Source: SMWC01 sp045561055
Lineage (GTDB): Bacteria; Pseudomonadota; Gammaproteobacteria; Steroidobacterales; Rariloculaceae
Assembly (NCBI GenBank): GCA_045561055.1
Contig: JBJKYL010000019.1
Span: 372,001-436,000, forward strand
Length of the DNA stretch: 64,000 bases
Direction of reading: 5' to 3'
Part shown: in pieces, positions 1 through 8,660 of the stretch
Layout: each line of letters begins with the position of its first letter
Position numbering within the stretch: position 1 is the first letter of the stretch
Made by a program: the position numbers and the translations under genes
The notes under the pieces: model-generated
Database searches by the model: none
Told to the model about the DNA's origin: nothing
What the model saw: the letters and a program-made list of their open reading frames with translations, nothing else

Positions 1-1
1 A

Positions 2-481
2 CGTGTTGCTTTACCCGTAGTGACTTTCAGCGAAACCACGACGTTGCACTTGAATGGTGAGGAGGTACACGCATTCTCCGTGCCGCCTGCTCATACCGAC
101 GGTGATGTTTTCATTCACTTTCGGGACTCCGACGTATTGCATCTTGGTGACGTATTTCGGACTAATAATTTTCCGTATATAGATCTGAGTAACGGTGGCG
201 GGTTGCCCGGAACACTCGAGGCGCTTGGTATCGCGATTGGTATGGCCGGTCCTAACACGGCTATCATCCCCGGTCACGGAGGTGTGTCGACACGCGAGGA
301 TATTGTTGAGTTTCGCGACATGATTCTAGTCGTAATAGATCGTGTTTCATCACTGATCGATGAGGGTAAGTCTTTTGCCGAGGTCATAGCGGCAGGTACT
401 ACAGCTGAATATGAGGCGAAATGGGGAGATCCCGAGCGTTTCCTCAGAGGCCTTTATCCGGAGCTCGGCGGCCAGTGGTAG
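2..481 (+). CDS. MBL-fold metallo-hydrolase, 5'-truncated by the window edge
   Basis: The frame is open to the window edge, so this is the C-terminal part of a longer gene; a GTG at 20 is unlikely to be the real start. The visible 160 residues contain PAHTDGD, GDVF and IIPGHGG, which match the third to fifth metal-ligand blocks of metallo-beta-lactamase-fold hydrolases. The first HxHxDH block must lie upstream of the window. Members with this kind of C-terminus are usually exported zinc hydrolases. The true substrate cannot be told. It ends with TAG 47 bases before a 2-hydroxyacid dehydrogenase on the same strand. Confidence 0.8.
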   Translation, partial: RVALPVVTFSETTTLHLNGEEVHAFSVPPAHTDGDVFIHFRDSDVLHLGDVFRTNNFPYIDLSNGGGLPGTLEALGIAIGMAGPNTAIIPGHGGVSTREDIVEFRDMILVVIDRVSSLIDEGKSFAEVIAAGTTAEYEAKWGDPERFLRGLYPELGGQW

Positions 482-528
482 CGGAGTCAGAATTACAGTT
501 TCGATCGTGACGTCTGTTTTTTTTTAAC

Positions 529-1599
529 ATGCAGCTTGGTTCGAAATCGAAACCGCGTGTCTGTATCTACGTTCCGATAGACACGTCTGGGGAGTCTCAC
601 CGTGAGATAGAGGCCCTAGGTTGTGAGGTCATCCTAGGTGATACAGGCTGGCGAAGCGGAATCGAGCGCGACGCGTTATTAAAGATAGCGGTGGGCGCTG
701 ATGCGCTTATGGGTTCGACGATTAAGCACTCGCCGCTCGAAAAAACATTTCTCGAAGCGCTTCCTAATTTACGCATCATTTCTAAATACTCGATCGGCGT
801 CGAAGACGTTGATCTGGAGACTGCTACAGAGCTTGGTGTTCTAGTTACGAACTGTCCGACGGAAGCGAATTGGGGTGGTGTCGCTGAGGGTACGATGGCC
901 TTGATGCTCGCTTTCCTTAAGCGAGTCGGCGAGCGTGATCGACACGTCAAGAGTGGCGGTTGGCGGGACAAATCTCTGCTAGGTACCTATCTTGGTAGTC
1001 GTGAAGATGGTTACGCGGGAGTTACCGTTGGAATCGTTGGGCTCGGACGGATCGGGTCGCGTGTGGCGGACCTGATGGCGGCCTGGCGCGTGAAGCTACT
1101 GGCCTGCGACCCCTACATCGATGAAGAGCGTTTTGCGGAGCATGGTGTCGAGCAGGTAGATCTCGAAACGCTGCTTAAAGAGGCGGATGTAGTCACCCTG
1201 CACTGTAATTTGACGGCGGAGACGCGCGATCTAATTAGTCGTGAACGTCTCAGGCTAATGAAGTCGACCGCGTTGCTGATCAATACGGCGCGTGGTCCGG
1301 TAATCGATGTCGATGCCCTTTGCGATACGCTTTGTGACGAGAAGTTAGCCGGTGCCGTTCTAGATGTACTACCCGAAGAACCACCCGAGCTTGAAGCACG
1401 GATTCGCAGTATGGGTAACAAGGTCTTGTTGTCGCCACACATGGTTAGCGCGAATTCGCCGGGGACGCTAGAACCCGCAATTCCGTGGGCGACCGAAGCA
1501 ACTGTTGCGGCGCTTAAGGGAGTGGTTCCCGATCATGTCTGTAACGAGGATGCGATTCCGCGATGGCTCGAGCGTTTCGGTGACAGGTCACTGGTCTGA
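529..1599 (+). CDS. D-2-hydroxyacid dehydrogenase (NAD-dependent, SerA/PGDH-like)
   Basis: The 356-residue protein has the two-domain layout of D-isomer-specific 2-hydroxyacid dehydrogenases. The nucleotide-binding motif VGIVGLGRIG lies near residues 167-176. The catalytic trio is visible: Arg in NTARGPV near 257, Glu in DVLPEEPPE near 284 and His in SPHMVSAN near 303. It should interconvert a 2-oxoacid and a D-2-hydroxyacid with NAD(H) in the cytoplasm. No ACT domain is present, so a biosynthetic PGDH role is not favoured. It heads a run of plus-strand genes reaching to 7957. No clear Shine-Dalgarno precedes the ATG. The exact substrate is unknown. Confidence 0.88.
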   Translation: MQLGSKSKPRVCIYVPIDTSGESHREIEALGCEVILGDTGWRSGIERDALLKIAVGADALMGSTIKHSPLEKTFLEALPNLRIISKYSIGVEDVDLETATELGVLVTNCPTEANWGGVAEGTMALMLAFLKRVGERDRHVKSGGWRDKSLLGTYLGSREDGYAGVTVGIVGLGRIGSRVADLMAAWRVKLLACDPYIDEERFAEHGVEQVDLETLLKEADVVTLHCNLTAETRDLISRERLRLMKSTALLINTARGPVIDVDALCDTLCDEKLAGAVLDVLPEEPPELEARIRSMGNKVLLSPHMVSANSPGTLEPAIPWATEATVAALKGVVPDHVCNEDAIPRWLERFGDRSLV

Positions 1600-1637
1600 A
1601 TCATGGAGAATATGGGTTTAAGGCGGCAGCAGCGGAG

Positions 1638-2939
1638 ATGTATGTTAGTGCGTTTGTCGCGATGAAATTCAGGCCGGGTGATGCCAGAGTAATTTGGTCC
1701 TGGGGGCTATACGACTTCGCTAACTCGGCATTCACGACACTCGTCATAACTTTCGTATATGCGACCTACTTCACGCAGGCGATGGCTCCTGATCCTATTA
1801 CCGGCACGGCTCTTTGGTCCCGAGCGATTGCTTTCACCGCCATTGTTGTTGCGGTGTTTTCCCCGATACTCGGCGCCATCGCGGATTGTGGTGGGTATCG
1901 TAAATTATTTGTAGTCTTGGCGACGCTGATCTGTGCTGCTGCGACGATCGCGCTCTATTTTGTTTTGCCTGGGCAGTTACTGATGGCGCTAGGGTTGCTG
2001 ATAGTAGCGAATATCGCCTACGAGTTTGGTACGGTCTTCTACAACGCCTTTCTTCCTGATTTGTCCACGCCTGAAAGCATCGGACGTGTGTCCGGTATTG
2101 CTTGGGGGCTAGGTTACCTGGGAGGCTTATTCGCGCTTGGTATCGCGCTCGTTACATTGATCCAGCCAGATACGCCCTGGTTCGGCTTCTCTAGGGATTC
2201 TGGTGAGAATATCCGAGCGACCAATTTGCTCGTAGGCGGTTGGTTTCTAGTTTTTAGCCTGCCATTATTGTTATGGGTTCCTGAATCAGGGCGGAGGGCT
2301 ACCCCTAGCCGTCGCGTATTTGGTTCAGCGTGTGCGCAAATATTAATAAGTCTAAAGGAGATCCGAAACTACCGTCAGATAGTCCGGTTTCTGATAGCGC
2401 GAATGTTTTTCAACGATGGCCTCATTACGATCTTTGCTTTTGGTGGTATCTATGCGGCTGGTACGTTCGGGTTTACGCTTCAAGAGGTGCTGCTATTCGG
2501 AATCGCGCTAAACGTTGCCGCGGGCCTCGGGGCCGTTCTTTTCGGATATGTAGACGATAAAATTGGTAGTAAACGTACACTAATGATTACCCTCGCTGGG
2601 TTATTTTTAGCGACGCTGTTAGCTGTGTTGGCGACGAGTAAACTGTGGTTTTGGATGGCCGGAATAGTTATAGGAATTTTTGTTGGTCCGAATCAGGCGG
2701 CGAGTCGCTCGCTTATGGCGCGATTTGTGCCACATAATGCCAAAAATGAGTTTTTTGGTTTTTTTGCGCTCTCGGGTAAGTTGACAGCGTTTATCGGCCC
2801 GCTTCTGCTAGGTATTCTTGCGCAGTGGAGCGGGTCGCAACGGGTCGGTATCTCCGTTGTTTTGGTCCTGTTTGCGATCGGTGGCGTACTACTAGCGATT
2901 GTCGACGAAGACGAAGGAATCAGCGCTGCCAATTCGTGA
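1638..2939 (+). CDS. MFS transporter, Atg22/UMF1 type
   Basis: This is a 433-residue polytopic inner-membrane protein. The N-terminal stretch WSWGLYDFANSAF is the signature of the UMF1/Atg22-like branch of the major facilitator superfamily, and GYVDDKIGSKR resembles the inter-helix loop between transmembrane segments of MFS carriers. Length and hydrophobic profile fit 11-12 helices. The family effluxes amino acids in yeast vacuoles; bacterial substrates are mostly unknown. An ATG at 1662 is an equally good start, because family members usually begin only a few residues before the signature. The gene sits between a 2-hydroxyacid dehydrogenase and an M20 hydrolase, so export or import of their substrate is possible but unproven. 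Confidence 0.87.
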   Translation: MYVSAFVAMKFRPGDARVIWSWGLYDFANSAFTTLVITFVYATYFTQAMAPDPITGTALWSRAIAFTAIVVAVFSPILGAIADCGGYRKLFVVLATLICAAATIALYFVLPGQLLMALGLLIVANIAYEFGTVFYNAFLPDLSTPESIGRVSGIAWGLGYLGGLFALGIALVTLIQPDTPWFGFSRDSGENIRATNLLVGGWFLVFSLPLLLWVPESGRRATPSRRVFGSACAQILISLKEIRNYRQIVRFLIARMFFNDGLITIFAFGGIYAAGTFGFTLQEVLLFGIALNVAAGLGAVLFGYVDDKIGSKRTLMITLAGLFLATLLAVLATSKLWFWMAGIVIGIFVGPNQAASRSLMARFVPHNAKNEFFGFFALSGKLTAFIGPLLLGILAQWSGSQRVGISVVLVLFAIGGVLLAIVDEDEGISAANS

Positions 2940-3007
2940 AGCTGACGTTCCAGGATTCTTCGTGCCTAGTACGGAGCTTGGTTCAGGATGCGAGTCAATT
3001 TTTAGTT

Positions 3008-4192
3008 ATGGCCGAATTTATGAATGTAATCCCAGAAATAGCTGAGAAGAAAGACGAGATTGTAGCCTGGCGCCAGGATATTCATGCTCATCCGGAGTTG
3101 GCTTATAAAGAGGAGCGGACGGCAAGTCTTGTTGCCGAGCGGTTGGAAGCGTGGGGGTTCGATGTGCATCGCGGACTGGCAGTTACCGGTGTCGTAGGGA
3201 CGCTTGCCAACGGGGATGGCCCAGCCATCGGCCTGCGTGCGGATATGGATGCGTTGCCAATCCACGAAACTAATACGTTTGATTATAAGTCGCGAAATGA
3301 CGGCAAAATGCATGCCTGTGGGCACGACGGTCATACGGCAATGCTACTTGGTGCGGCGCAATATCTTGCAGCAAATCGTGATTTTTCCGGCACTATTCAG
3401 TTTATATTCCAGCCTGCCGAGGAAGCTGCGGGCGGCGCTAAGGTAATGATGGATGACGGATTATTCGATCTCTTTCCGGTACAGGCTGTCTTTGGGATGC
3501 ACAATTGGCCTGGTTTAGAGGTTGGTAGGTTCGCCATGCGTCCCGGTCCTATGATGGCTTCGTTAGATTGTTTCGATATAGTCATCGAAGGTTGTGGTGG
3601 GCACGGCGCCCTACCACACCAGGGAGTCGACCCGGTGCACGCGGCAGCCCAAGTTGTTACTGCTTTGCAAAGTATCGTGAGCCGTAATGCAGACCCGCTT
3701 CAGGCCACAGTCATTAGTGTGACAAAAATTCATGGTGGCGATGCGCACAACATTATTCCAGGTCAGGTATTGCTTGGGGGTGGAATTCGCTGTTTTAATC
3801 CGGAGGTCCGCGAGTTGCTTAAGACACGAGTTGTTGAGATCGTTGAGGGCGTCTGTAAAAGCCTGGGTGCATGCGGCACAGTTGATTTTATTAGCGGTTA
3901 CCCTGCTGTCATCAATGGATCTGCAGAGGTCGATTTAGCAGCTAGTGTAGCGGCTGACTTGGTTGGTGAAGGAAACGTTAATGCGAATTCAGCACCGGTA
4001 CTTGGCTCTGAGGATTTTGCCTATATGCTCGAAGAGAAGCCGGGATGCTATCTGTTCATCGGAAACGGCACAGGCGATGGTGGTTGTATGATTCACAACT
4101 CTGGTTATGACTTTAACGATGATGTTATTACGCTTGGTGCAACCTTTTGGGTCAGGCTTGCTCAGGCCTTTCTTCATGACACAGTCGATTGA
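3008..4192 (+). CDS. M20 family amidohydrolase (hippurate hydrolase/aminoacylase-like)
   Basis: The open frame reaches back to 2825, but the upstream part overlaps the MFS gene. Family-like sequence begins at the ATG at 3008, giving 394 residues, the usual M20D length. Metal-site motifs are in place: RADMDALP near 78-85, HACGHDGHTA near 101-110 and QPAEEAAGG near 135-143, with a dimerisation domain between about 190 and 300. These enzymes remove acyl groups from N-acyl amino acids or related amides in the cytoplasm using two zinc or manganese ions. No signal peptide is seen. ATG 3020 is an alternative start. Substrate unknown. Confidence 0.9.
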   Translation: MAEFMNVIPEIAEKKDEIVAWRQDIHAHPELAYKEERTASLVAERLEAWGFDVHRGLAVTGVVGTLANGDGPAIGLRADMDALPIHETNTFDYKSRNDGKMHACGHDGHTAMLLGAAQYLAANRDFSGTIQFIFQPAEEAAGGAKVMMDDGLFDLFPVQAVFGMHNWPGLEVGRFAMRPGPMMASLDCFDIVIEGCGGHGALPHQGVDPVHAAAQVVTALQSIVSRNADPLQATVISVTKIHGGDAHNIIPGQVLLGGGIRCFNPEVRELLKTRVVEIVEGVCKSLGACGTVDFISGYPAVINGSAEVDLAASVAADLVGEGNVNANSAPVLGSEDFAYMLEEKPGCYLFIGNGTGDGGCMIHNSGYDFNDDVITLGATFWVRLAQAFLHDTVD

Positions 4193-4247
4193 GGTAGGCC
4201 TTGTGTCAGCGTATCCTGGCCGGCTTTTGGAGACCTAGTAAGGATAT

Positions 4248-5270
4248 ATGATGTCTGAGGGTAAGCGAACGATGTTTTTTATCTTTCCTGGACAGGGATC
4301 CCAATATTGCGGGATGGGATCAGATCTCGTTCAGGAGTTTGATTCCGCGAAAGAGGTCTATAGCCGTGCAAGCGAAGTTGTTGGTTATGACATGGAGGGA
4401 CTGTCCTTCGAAGATGCCGATGAGAAGCTGGATCTGACTCGCTATACCCAGGTCGCCCTCGTCACGCATCAGCTAGCTTGCCTAGCAGCGTTTCGAAGTC
4501 TTGTTGGTGAAGATGGGCCGGTTGCTCCATCGTTGGCCGCTGGTCACAGCCTTGGCGAGTACACGGCCCTGGTGGCTGGGGGCGCGTTGAGTTTCGAAGA
4601 TGCTCTGATGCTCGTCAAGCATCGTGGCGAACTCATGAGCGTGTATGGTGAGGGTAGCATGCTCGCTACGACGCTCGATTTGCCCGCAGCCGAGGTGCTC
4701 GCGGCGAAATATTTTTGTGGTATTGGCGGCTGTAACCTACCTGAGCAGACCGTTATTGCGGGCGAGGATCGGGACCTTGATGCGCTGACTGAGGATATGA
4801 GTATCAATTTTCCGCGAAAGAGAGCGTTCCGTTTACGAACTGAAGGTGCTTTCCATACCTATTTGATGGTCGAGGCCGCTAGACGGTTTCGACACGTTTT
4901 AGCAGACGTGCAATTTAGAGAGCTCGAGTTGGATGTATTATCTAATTTTACGGGGCAGGCCCATGAAACGAGCGCAAACGCTATTCGCTCAGGGTTGTTT
5001 TTTCAGCTTTTTAGTCCGGTGCGTTGGTTCGGCTGTATGGCTACAGCATTGGATCAGGGCGTCGATACCATTTTTGAGTTTGGCGGAGGCATCGGTAAAG
5101 GAAAAGGCCCTGAGGAAAAGCGCCCGAATCTCGAGACTATGGTTAAAAAAACACTCAAGATGCGGGATGATGAGGCGACTTACCTTGGAGTCATCAACGT
5201 TGCAGGGATTTATGCTGCCGCGGAGGAGCTTGTAACGAAGTTAAGTGCAAAGATAGGCCTCCAGGAGTAG
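4248..5270 (+). CDS. Stand-alone FabD-like acyltransferase
   Basis: The 340-residue protein begins with FIFPGQGSQ and carries GHSLGEY with the acyl-enzyme Ser near residue 100, an Arg in VKHRGEL near 126 and the catalytic His in GAFHTY near 203. This is the complete set expected of malonyl-CoA:ACP transacylases and polyketide AT domains. It would load an acyl group from CoA onto an acyl carrier protein. No acyl carrier protein, ketosynthase or other fab gene is nearby, so a housekeeping FabD role is doubtful; a discrete trans-acting acyltransferase is an alternative. Two in-frame ATG codons, 4248 and 4251, are possible starts. Confidence 0.85.
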   Translation: MMSEGKRTMFFIFPGQGSQYCGMGSDLVQEFDSAKEVYSRASEVVGYDMEGLSFEDADEKLDLTRYTQVALVTHQLACLAAFRSLVGEDGPVAPSLAAGHSLGEYTALVAGGALSFEDALMLVKHRGELMSVYGEGSMLATTLDLPAAEVLAAKYFCGIGGCNLPEQTVIAGEDRDLDALTEDMSINFPRKRAFRLRTEGAFHTYLMVEAARRFRHVLADVQFRELELDVLSNFTGQAHETSANAIRSGLFFQLFSPVRWFGCMATALDQGVDTIFEFGGGIGKGKGPEEKRPNLETMVKKTLKMRDDEATYLGVINVAGIYAAAEELVTKLSAKIGLQE

Positions 5271-5281
5271 CACTGCAAGCC

Positions 5282-5395
5282 ATGAAAAATAGCGAGGGGA
5301 CTGTAGAGAGTCTATATCTGATAGAGCAGGCGGATAGGGATGAAAAAGCGCTCGCACAAGGGACTTTGTTGTGGGGTCTGATTCGGCGGTTATAG
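5282..5395 (+). CDS. Possible 37-residue peptide overlapping the cysC start
   Basis: A short open frame starts with ATG 11 bases after the acyltransferase stop and ends inside the first codons of the APS kinase gene. Its predicted product is mildly charged with a hydrophobic end (LLWGLIRRL). The overlap would allow translational coupling into cysC, which otherwise has only a GTG start. No Shine-Dalgarno is evident and no family is recognised, so it may equally be untranslated spacer. Confidence 0.22.
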   Translation: MKNSEGTVESLYLIEQADRDEKALAQGTLLWGLIRRL

Positions 5396-5964
5396 CCGGT
5401 TTTCATGAGGCGCATCCTCTGCGTCAAAGGCAGGGTTTTACGATTTTTTTCACTGGTCTCTCTGGTTCCGGTAAATCAACGATAGCTAATGCGCTCGTGA
5501 TCAAGTTGAGGGAATCGGATACGAGGCAGGTCACATTTCTCGACGGTGATATCGTGCGGCAAAAGCTCTCGAACGAGCTAGGTTTCTCCAAAGAGCACCG
5601 TGATCTGAATGTCCTGCGTATTGGATGCCTTGCCAGTGAGATTACGAGGAACGGCGGTATCGCAATATGTGCGGCTATCGCGCCCTATGCAGATGCCCGT
5701 CGTTCAGTTAGAGAACTTATTGCACCGCTAGGTTGTTTTGTAGAAGTTTATGTGGCGACGCCAATCGAGATTTGCGAAGGTCGCGATCAAAAAGGCCTCT
5801 ATGCGAAGGCTCGCGCTGGCCTGATAAAAGGCTTTACTGGTATCGACGACCCTTACGAGGTTCCGATCAACCCGGAATTGAATATCGACACAACGGGGCT
5901 AGCGCCTAATCTCGCGGTTCGTCAGATTCTGACTACGCTCGAAAAACTGGGATTGATTCGCTAG
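5371..5964 (+). CDS. cysC: Adenylylsulfate (APS) kinase
   Basis: The protein phosphorylates adenosine 5'-phosphosulfate at the 3' position to give PAPS. The P-loop GLSGSGKST lies near residues 30-38. It is followed by the family blocks LDGDIVRQKL, LGFSKEHRDLNVLR and the lid KGLYAKARAGLIKGFTGIDD. At about 197 residues it is a stand-alone kinase, not a CysNC fusion. No ATG is available in frame: a TGA at 5341 closes the frame upstream, so the GTG at 5371 is the best start. The assimilatory sulfite reductase cluster lies 4.4 kb downstream, but no ATP sulfurylase is in the window. PAPS could feed sulfite production or sulfation. Confidence 0.92.
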   Translation: MGSDSAVIAGFHEAHPLRQRQGFTIFFTGLSGSGKSTIANALVIKLRESDTRQVTFLDGDIVRQKLSNELGFSKEHRDLNVLRIGCLASEITRNGGIAICAAIAPYADARRSVRELIAPLGCFVEVYVATPIEICEGRDQKGLYAKARAGLIKGFTGIDDPYEVPINPELNIDTTGLAPNLAVRQILTTLEKLGLIR

Positions 5965-6104
5965 GGTGTGCACCGCGATATTGAGGACTATACTATCTAG
6001 GCAAGTTATATTAGCTGGCGTTTGTAGGTCGCAGTTTGGCCTTTCTTTTATAGAGGCTTGGGTAACGGCGCGTGAACGCGTACAGTTTGACCTGGCAAGA
6101 CAGG

Positions 6105-7145
6105 ATGAGACATATCGAAAATTTATCGAAATCCGGTTCAAGCACGACGGCTCTTTTGTCGGTTGCCTCGCTTGTTGTACTGATATATGGAATGCAGGCA
6201 GCGAGCACAATACTCGTGCCGATTCTTGTTGCGGCTTTTCTTGCCGTTATCTGTATGCCTTTGATGCGGTTTTTGAGACGTTGTAAAGTTCCGTCCGGTA
6301 TTGCGGTTACATTAGTTGTGCTGGCAATAATCGGTGTGCTTGCGCTTGTCGGTGTTTTTGTTGGTCGACAGATTGGTGAGTTTACAGCTCGCTTACCGTT
6401 CTATGAGCAGCAGTTGAGCGACAAGTTAACGGCCTTAGCGTTATGGTTCGGACAGGATGTCTCGATCGGTGGGCTGCTCGAACAGATTCTGCCCTCTTCA
6501 CCGATGGTTTTGGTTTCGCAACTTTTTAGTGGGCTGCAGGGTTTGTTTGCTAACTTCTTTCTGATTATCTTTACCGTTATTTTTATCCTTCTTGAGGCGT
6601 CTAGTCTCCCCGGAAAACTACAACTCGTACTGACCTCCTCGAATCATGATTCAGAGTTCTTTGAAAAATTTACGAACGGCGTCCAGCGCTATCTCGGTAT
6701 CAAAACAATCGTTAGCCTTGTCACAGGTGTTGCGGCTGGAGTTTTAACCGCCGCGTTCGGGCTGGACTTCCCTCTACTCTGGGGACTTCTCGCTTTTCTG
6801 TTTAATTACGTGCCAAGTATCGGGTCGCTAATAGCAGCGATCCCCGCTGTCGCACTGGCGCTTGTTCAGTTCGGTTTTACTCAGGCCGTAATGATCGCTG
6901 TAGGCTACTCTGTACTAAACATAGCGATTGGTGGTGTCATTGAGCCACGAGTTATGGGGCGGGGGCTTGGTTTGTCTACTCTCGTGGTTTTCCTGTCATT
7001 GGTGTTCTGGGGTTGGGTTTTCGGCCCTGTCGGTATGCTGCTTTCCGTGCCACTGACGATGACGGCGAAAATTGCGTTGGAATCTAGTAGTAGGACGGCT
7101 CCTATCGCGGTGTTGCTCGGGTCAGCAGACCATGTCAGATTCTAA
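6105..7145 (+). CDS. AI-2E family transporter (PerM/TqsA-like membrane protein)
   Basis: The 346-residue polytopic protein has an N-terminal helix pair, a soluble segment near 100-150, and C-terminal helices with the family motifs FNYVPSIGS and IEPRVMGRGLGLS. Family members are inner-membrane proteins; some export autoinducer-2, while others act in ion or stress responses, so the name gives no firm function. ATG 6105 is preferred; a GTG at 6072 would add 11 residues. A 69-residue open frame follows after two bases. Confidence 0.88.
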   Translation: MRHIENLSKSGSSTTALLSVASLVVLIYGMQAASTILVPILVAAFLAVICMPLMRFLRRCKVPSGIAVTLVVLAIIGVLALVGVFVGRQIGEFTARLPFYEQQLSDKLTALALWFGQDVSIGGLLEQILPSSPMVLVSQLFSGLQGLFANFFLIIFTVIFILLEASSLPGKLQLVLTSSNHDSEFFEKFTNGVQRYLGIKTIVSLVTGVAAGVLTAAFGLDFPLLWGLLAFLFNYVPSIGSLIAAIPAVALALVQFGFTQAVMIAVGYSVLNIAIGGVIEPRVMGRGLGLSTLVVFLSLVFWGWVFGPVGMLLSVPLTMTAKIALESSSRTAPIAVLLGSADHVRF

Positions 7146-7147
7146 TA

Positions 7148-7357
7148 ATGAGTTTGAGAGAAGAGGTAGAACGATTGCTACCTGGTTGGAAGCGCTGGTA
7201 TCCAAGTCTTTTTGATGCGGCTAGCGATCTTGGCCTCATTCGCGCGCGTGTTTGTTCGCCTGATAGCCTGTTGTTAACTAAGCGACACTCTAAAGTGCGC
7301 AGCGCCGCTGAAGAAGCGCATCGGGATATGTGGGGTGGTAAGGTGCATAGCAAATAG
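7148..7357 (+). CDS. Small basic protein, unknown
   Basis: The ATG lies two bases after the stop of the AI-2E-type gene, an arrangement typical of translational coupling. The 69-residue product is soluble and basic, beginning with LREEVERLLPGWKRWYP. No transmembrane segment or known motif is visible. It ends before the thioredoxin-like gene. The tight spacing supports expression, but I do not recognise a family. Confidence 0.5.
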   Translation: MSLREEVERLLPGWKRWYPSLFDAASDLGLIRARVCSPDSLLLTKRHSKVRSAAEEAHRDMWGGKVHSK

Positions 7358-7441
7358 GTTTGAGTCTGGAGCGACGTGTTGCAGAATGATCTCCTTCACA
7401 CGCAACCTTTAGTAGTAAGCATCTCTATATTAGAGAATGTT

Positions 7442-7957
7442 ATGACGCCAAAAAATTTTGTAGCTACTTTTTTTCTGAGTTTATGGACGTTGCCTCTCTG
7501 GGCTGTTGGGACTGGAGATGCTGCTCCTGCTTGGGTTGGTAGTGATGTTCACGGTAACATCGTATCGTTCCCGGAAGTAACAAATGGGAACCCGGCCGTC
7601 GTCGTGTTTTGGGCTACATGGTGTCCCTACTGCAAAGCTTTCATGGCATATCTAGAAGATATTCAGACTGACTATGCCGCAGATGACGTGAAAATAGTCG
7701 CGATCAATGCTAAAGAACGAGGGATCGGAGATCCTGTCGCTTATCTAAACAGTCTAGGTTTTCCGATACTAGGTGTTCTCGAAGGCGATGAAATTGCAGG
7801 CGTTTATGACATTCAGTTCATACCTGGCCTGATGGTCGTTGATGGTAACGGTGTCGTTTCTTATCGACGGGCATCTACCGACTTGCCTCCCGGGCAGCCC
7901 CTCTCCGAGTTTTGGGATTCTGAGGTGAGAGCTGCGCTTGATCTTGCTTTACAGTGA
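7442..7957 (+). CDS. TlpA-type thioredoxin-fold protein, exported
   Basis: Starting at the ATG at 7442 gives a signal peptide (FVATFFLSLWTLPLWAVG) followed by a thioredoxin fold of about 150 residues. The redox motif WATWCPYC lies near residues 58-65. The usual cis-Pro region is present as QFIPGLMVVD. Such proteins act in the periplasm as thiol:disulfide oxidoreductases, for example in cytochrome c or cuproprotein maturation. The open frame extends back to 7376, but the extra residues look unlike a signal peptide. The active site has two cysteines and no selenocysteine codon. Confidence 0.88.
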   Translation: MTPKNFVATFFLSLWTLPLWAVGTGDAAPAWVGSDVHGNIVSFPEVTNGNPAVVVFWATWCPYCKAFMAYLEDIQTDYAADDVKIVAINAKERGIGDPVAYLNSLGFPILGVLEGDEIAGVYDIQFIPGLMVVDGNGVVSYRRASTDLPPGQPLSEFWDSEVRAALDLALQ

Positions 7958-7971
7958 TGAAGATAAATTTT

Positions 7972-8646
7972 TTAATCGTCGGTTGTTTGTCCCAATATGC
8001 TATTTAGCTCATCATCCAGCCATATAGAGAAACGCTCCCAATATCCGGGAGACCCTCCACATGACCGTGTAATCTCCACAAGAAGACCAGACTCTTCTCT
8101 TCGCTGTACGATTTTGCCCTGAGAGCGCGTTATCAGACCGGTTTGTGTTCTGTAGACGTAAAAAACCTTTTCCGTATCAATGTCCTGGTAGGTTGAGGAC
8201 CCATAGGTCGCGTCGACTAGGAAGTTAATCAGCCCTAGTTTTTTTGAAACATTCCCTACATTTAAAACCGTATCGTTCTTAAGGTCATGTGCAAGCGAAG
8301 AATTAATATTTTGGTCGTTAATCAGGCGGTAACGTCCCTCGAGCCTATCTAGTCGATACTGCGAATCCAGCCCCAACGCGAGCGCCCAATATTTCCATTT
8401 AATAAATTCAGCATCTAGACGCCACTGGTCACCTAGTAACCGGAAAAGTTTTTCTTCGCAAAAATCGCCGGTGCGTAGCTTAGCGATGTGCTCCCGCTTA
8501 TTTATAGAATTGAAACGAAGCTCCGCCACTAGGGATTCTGAAGTCAAAGAGGAGTAGTTATAAACCGAAGCTGACAGGAGTGTTAGGCATAAAAATACCA
8601 ACAGAAATAGCGTTATTAAAGATGTTTTTGTAAGCCGTTTCATCAA
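7972..8646 (-). CDS. Unknown protein with N-terminal membrane anchor
   Basis: The 224-residue product starts with a short basic segment and one hydrophobic helix (LITLFLLVFLCLTLLSASVY, residues about 11-30), so it is probably anchored in the inner membrane and faces the periplasm. The rest is soluble and charged, with a Cys in DFCEEKLF and another in ITRSCGGSPG that might pair. I recognise no domain. It lies 14 bases downstream of the cupin gene on the same strand and converges with the thioredoxin-like gene. Confidence 0.7.
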   Translation of the reverse strand: MMKRLTKTSLITLFLLVFLCLTLLSASVYNYSSLTSESLVAELRFNSINKREHIAKLRTGDFCEEKLFRLLGDQWRLDAEFIKWKYWALALGLDSQYRLDRLEGRYRLINDQNINSSLAHDLKNDTVLNVGNVSKKLGLINFLVDATYGSSTYQDIDTEKVFYVYRTQTGLITRSQGKIVQRREESGLLVEITRSCGGSPGYWERFSIWLDDELNSILGQTTDD

Positions 8647-8660
8647 ATTAGTGCTGTTTT

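Noticed and set aside
5966..6286. A 106-codon frame between cysC and the AI-2E-type gene
   Set aside because: It runs across the AI-2E gene in another frame and has no domain; the AI-2E family protein is the real product.
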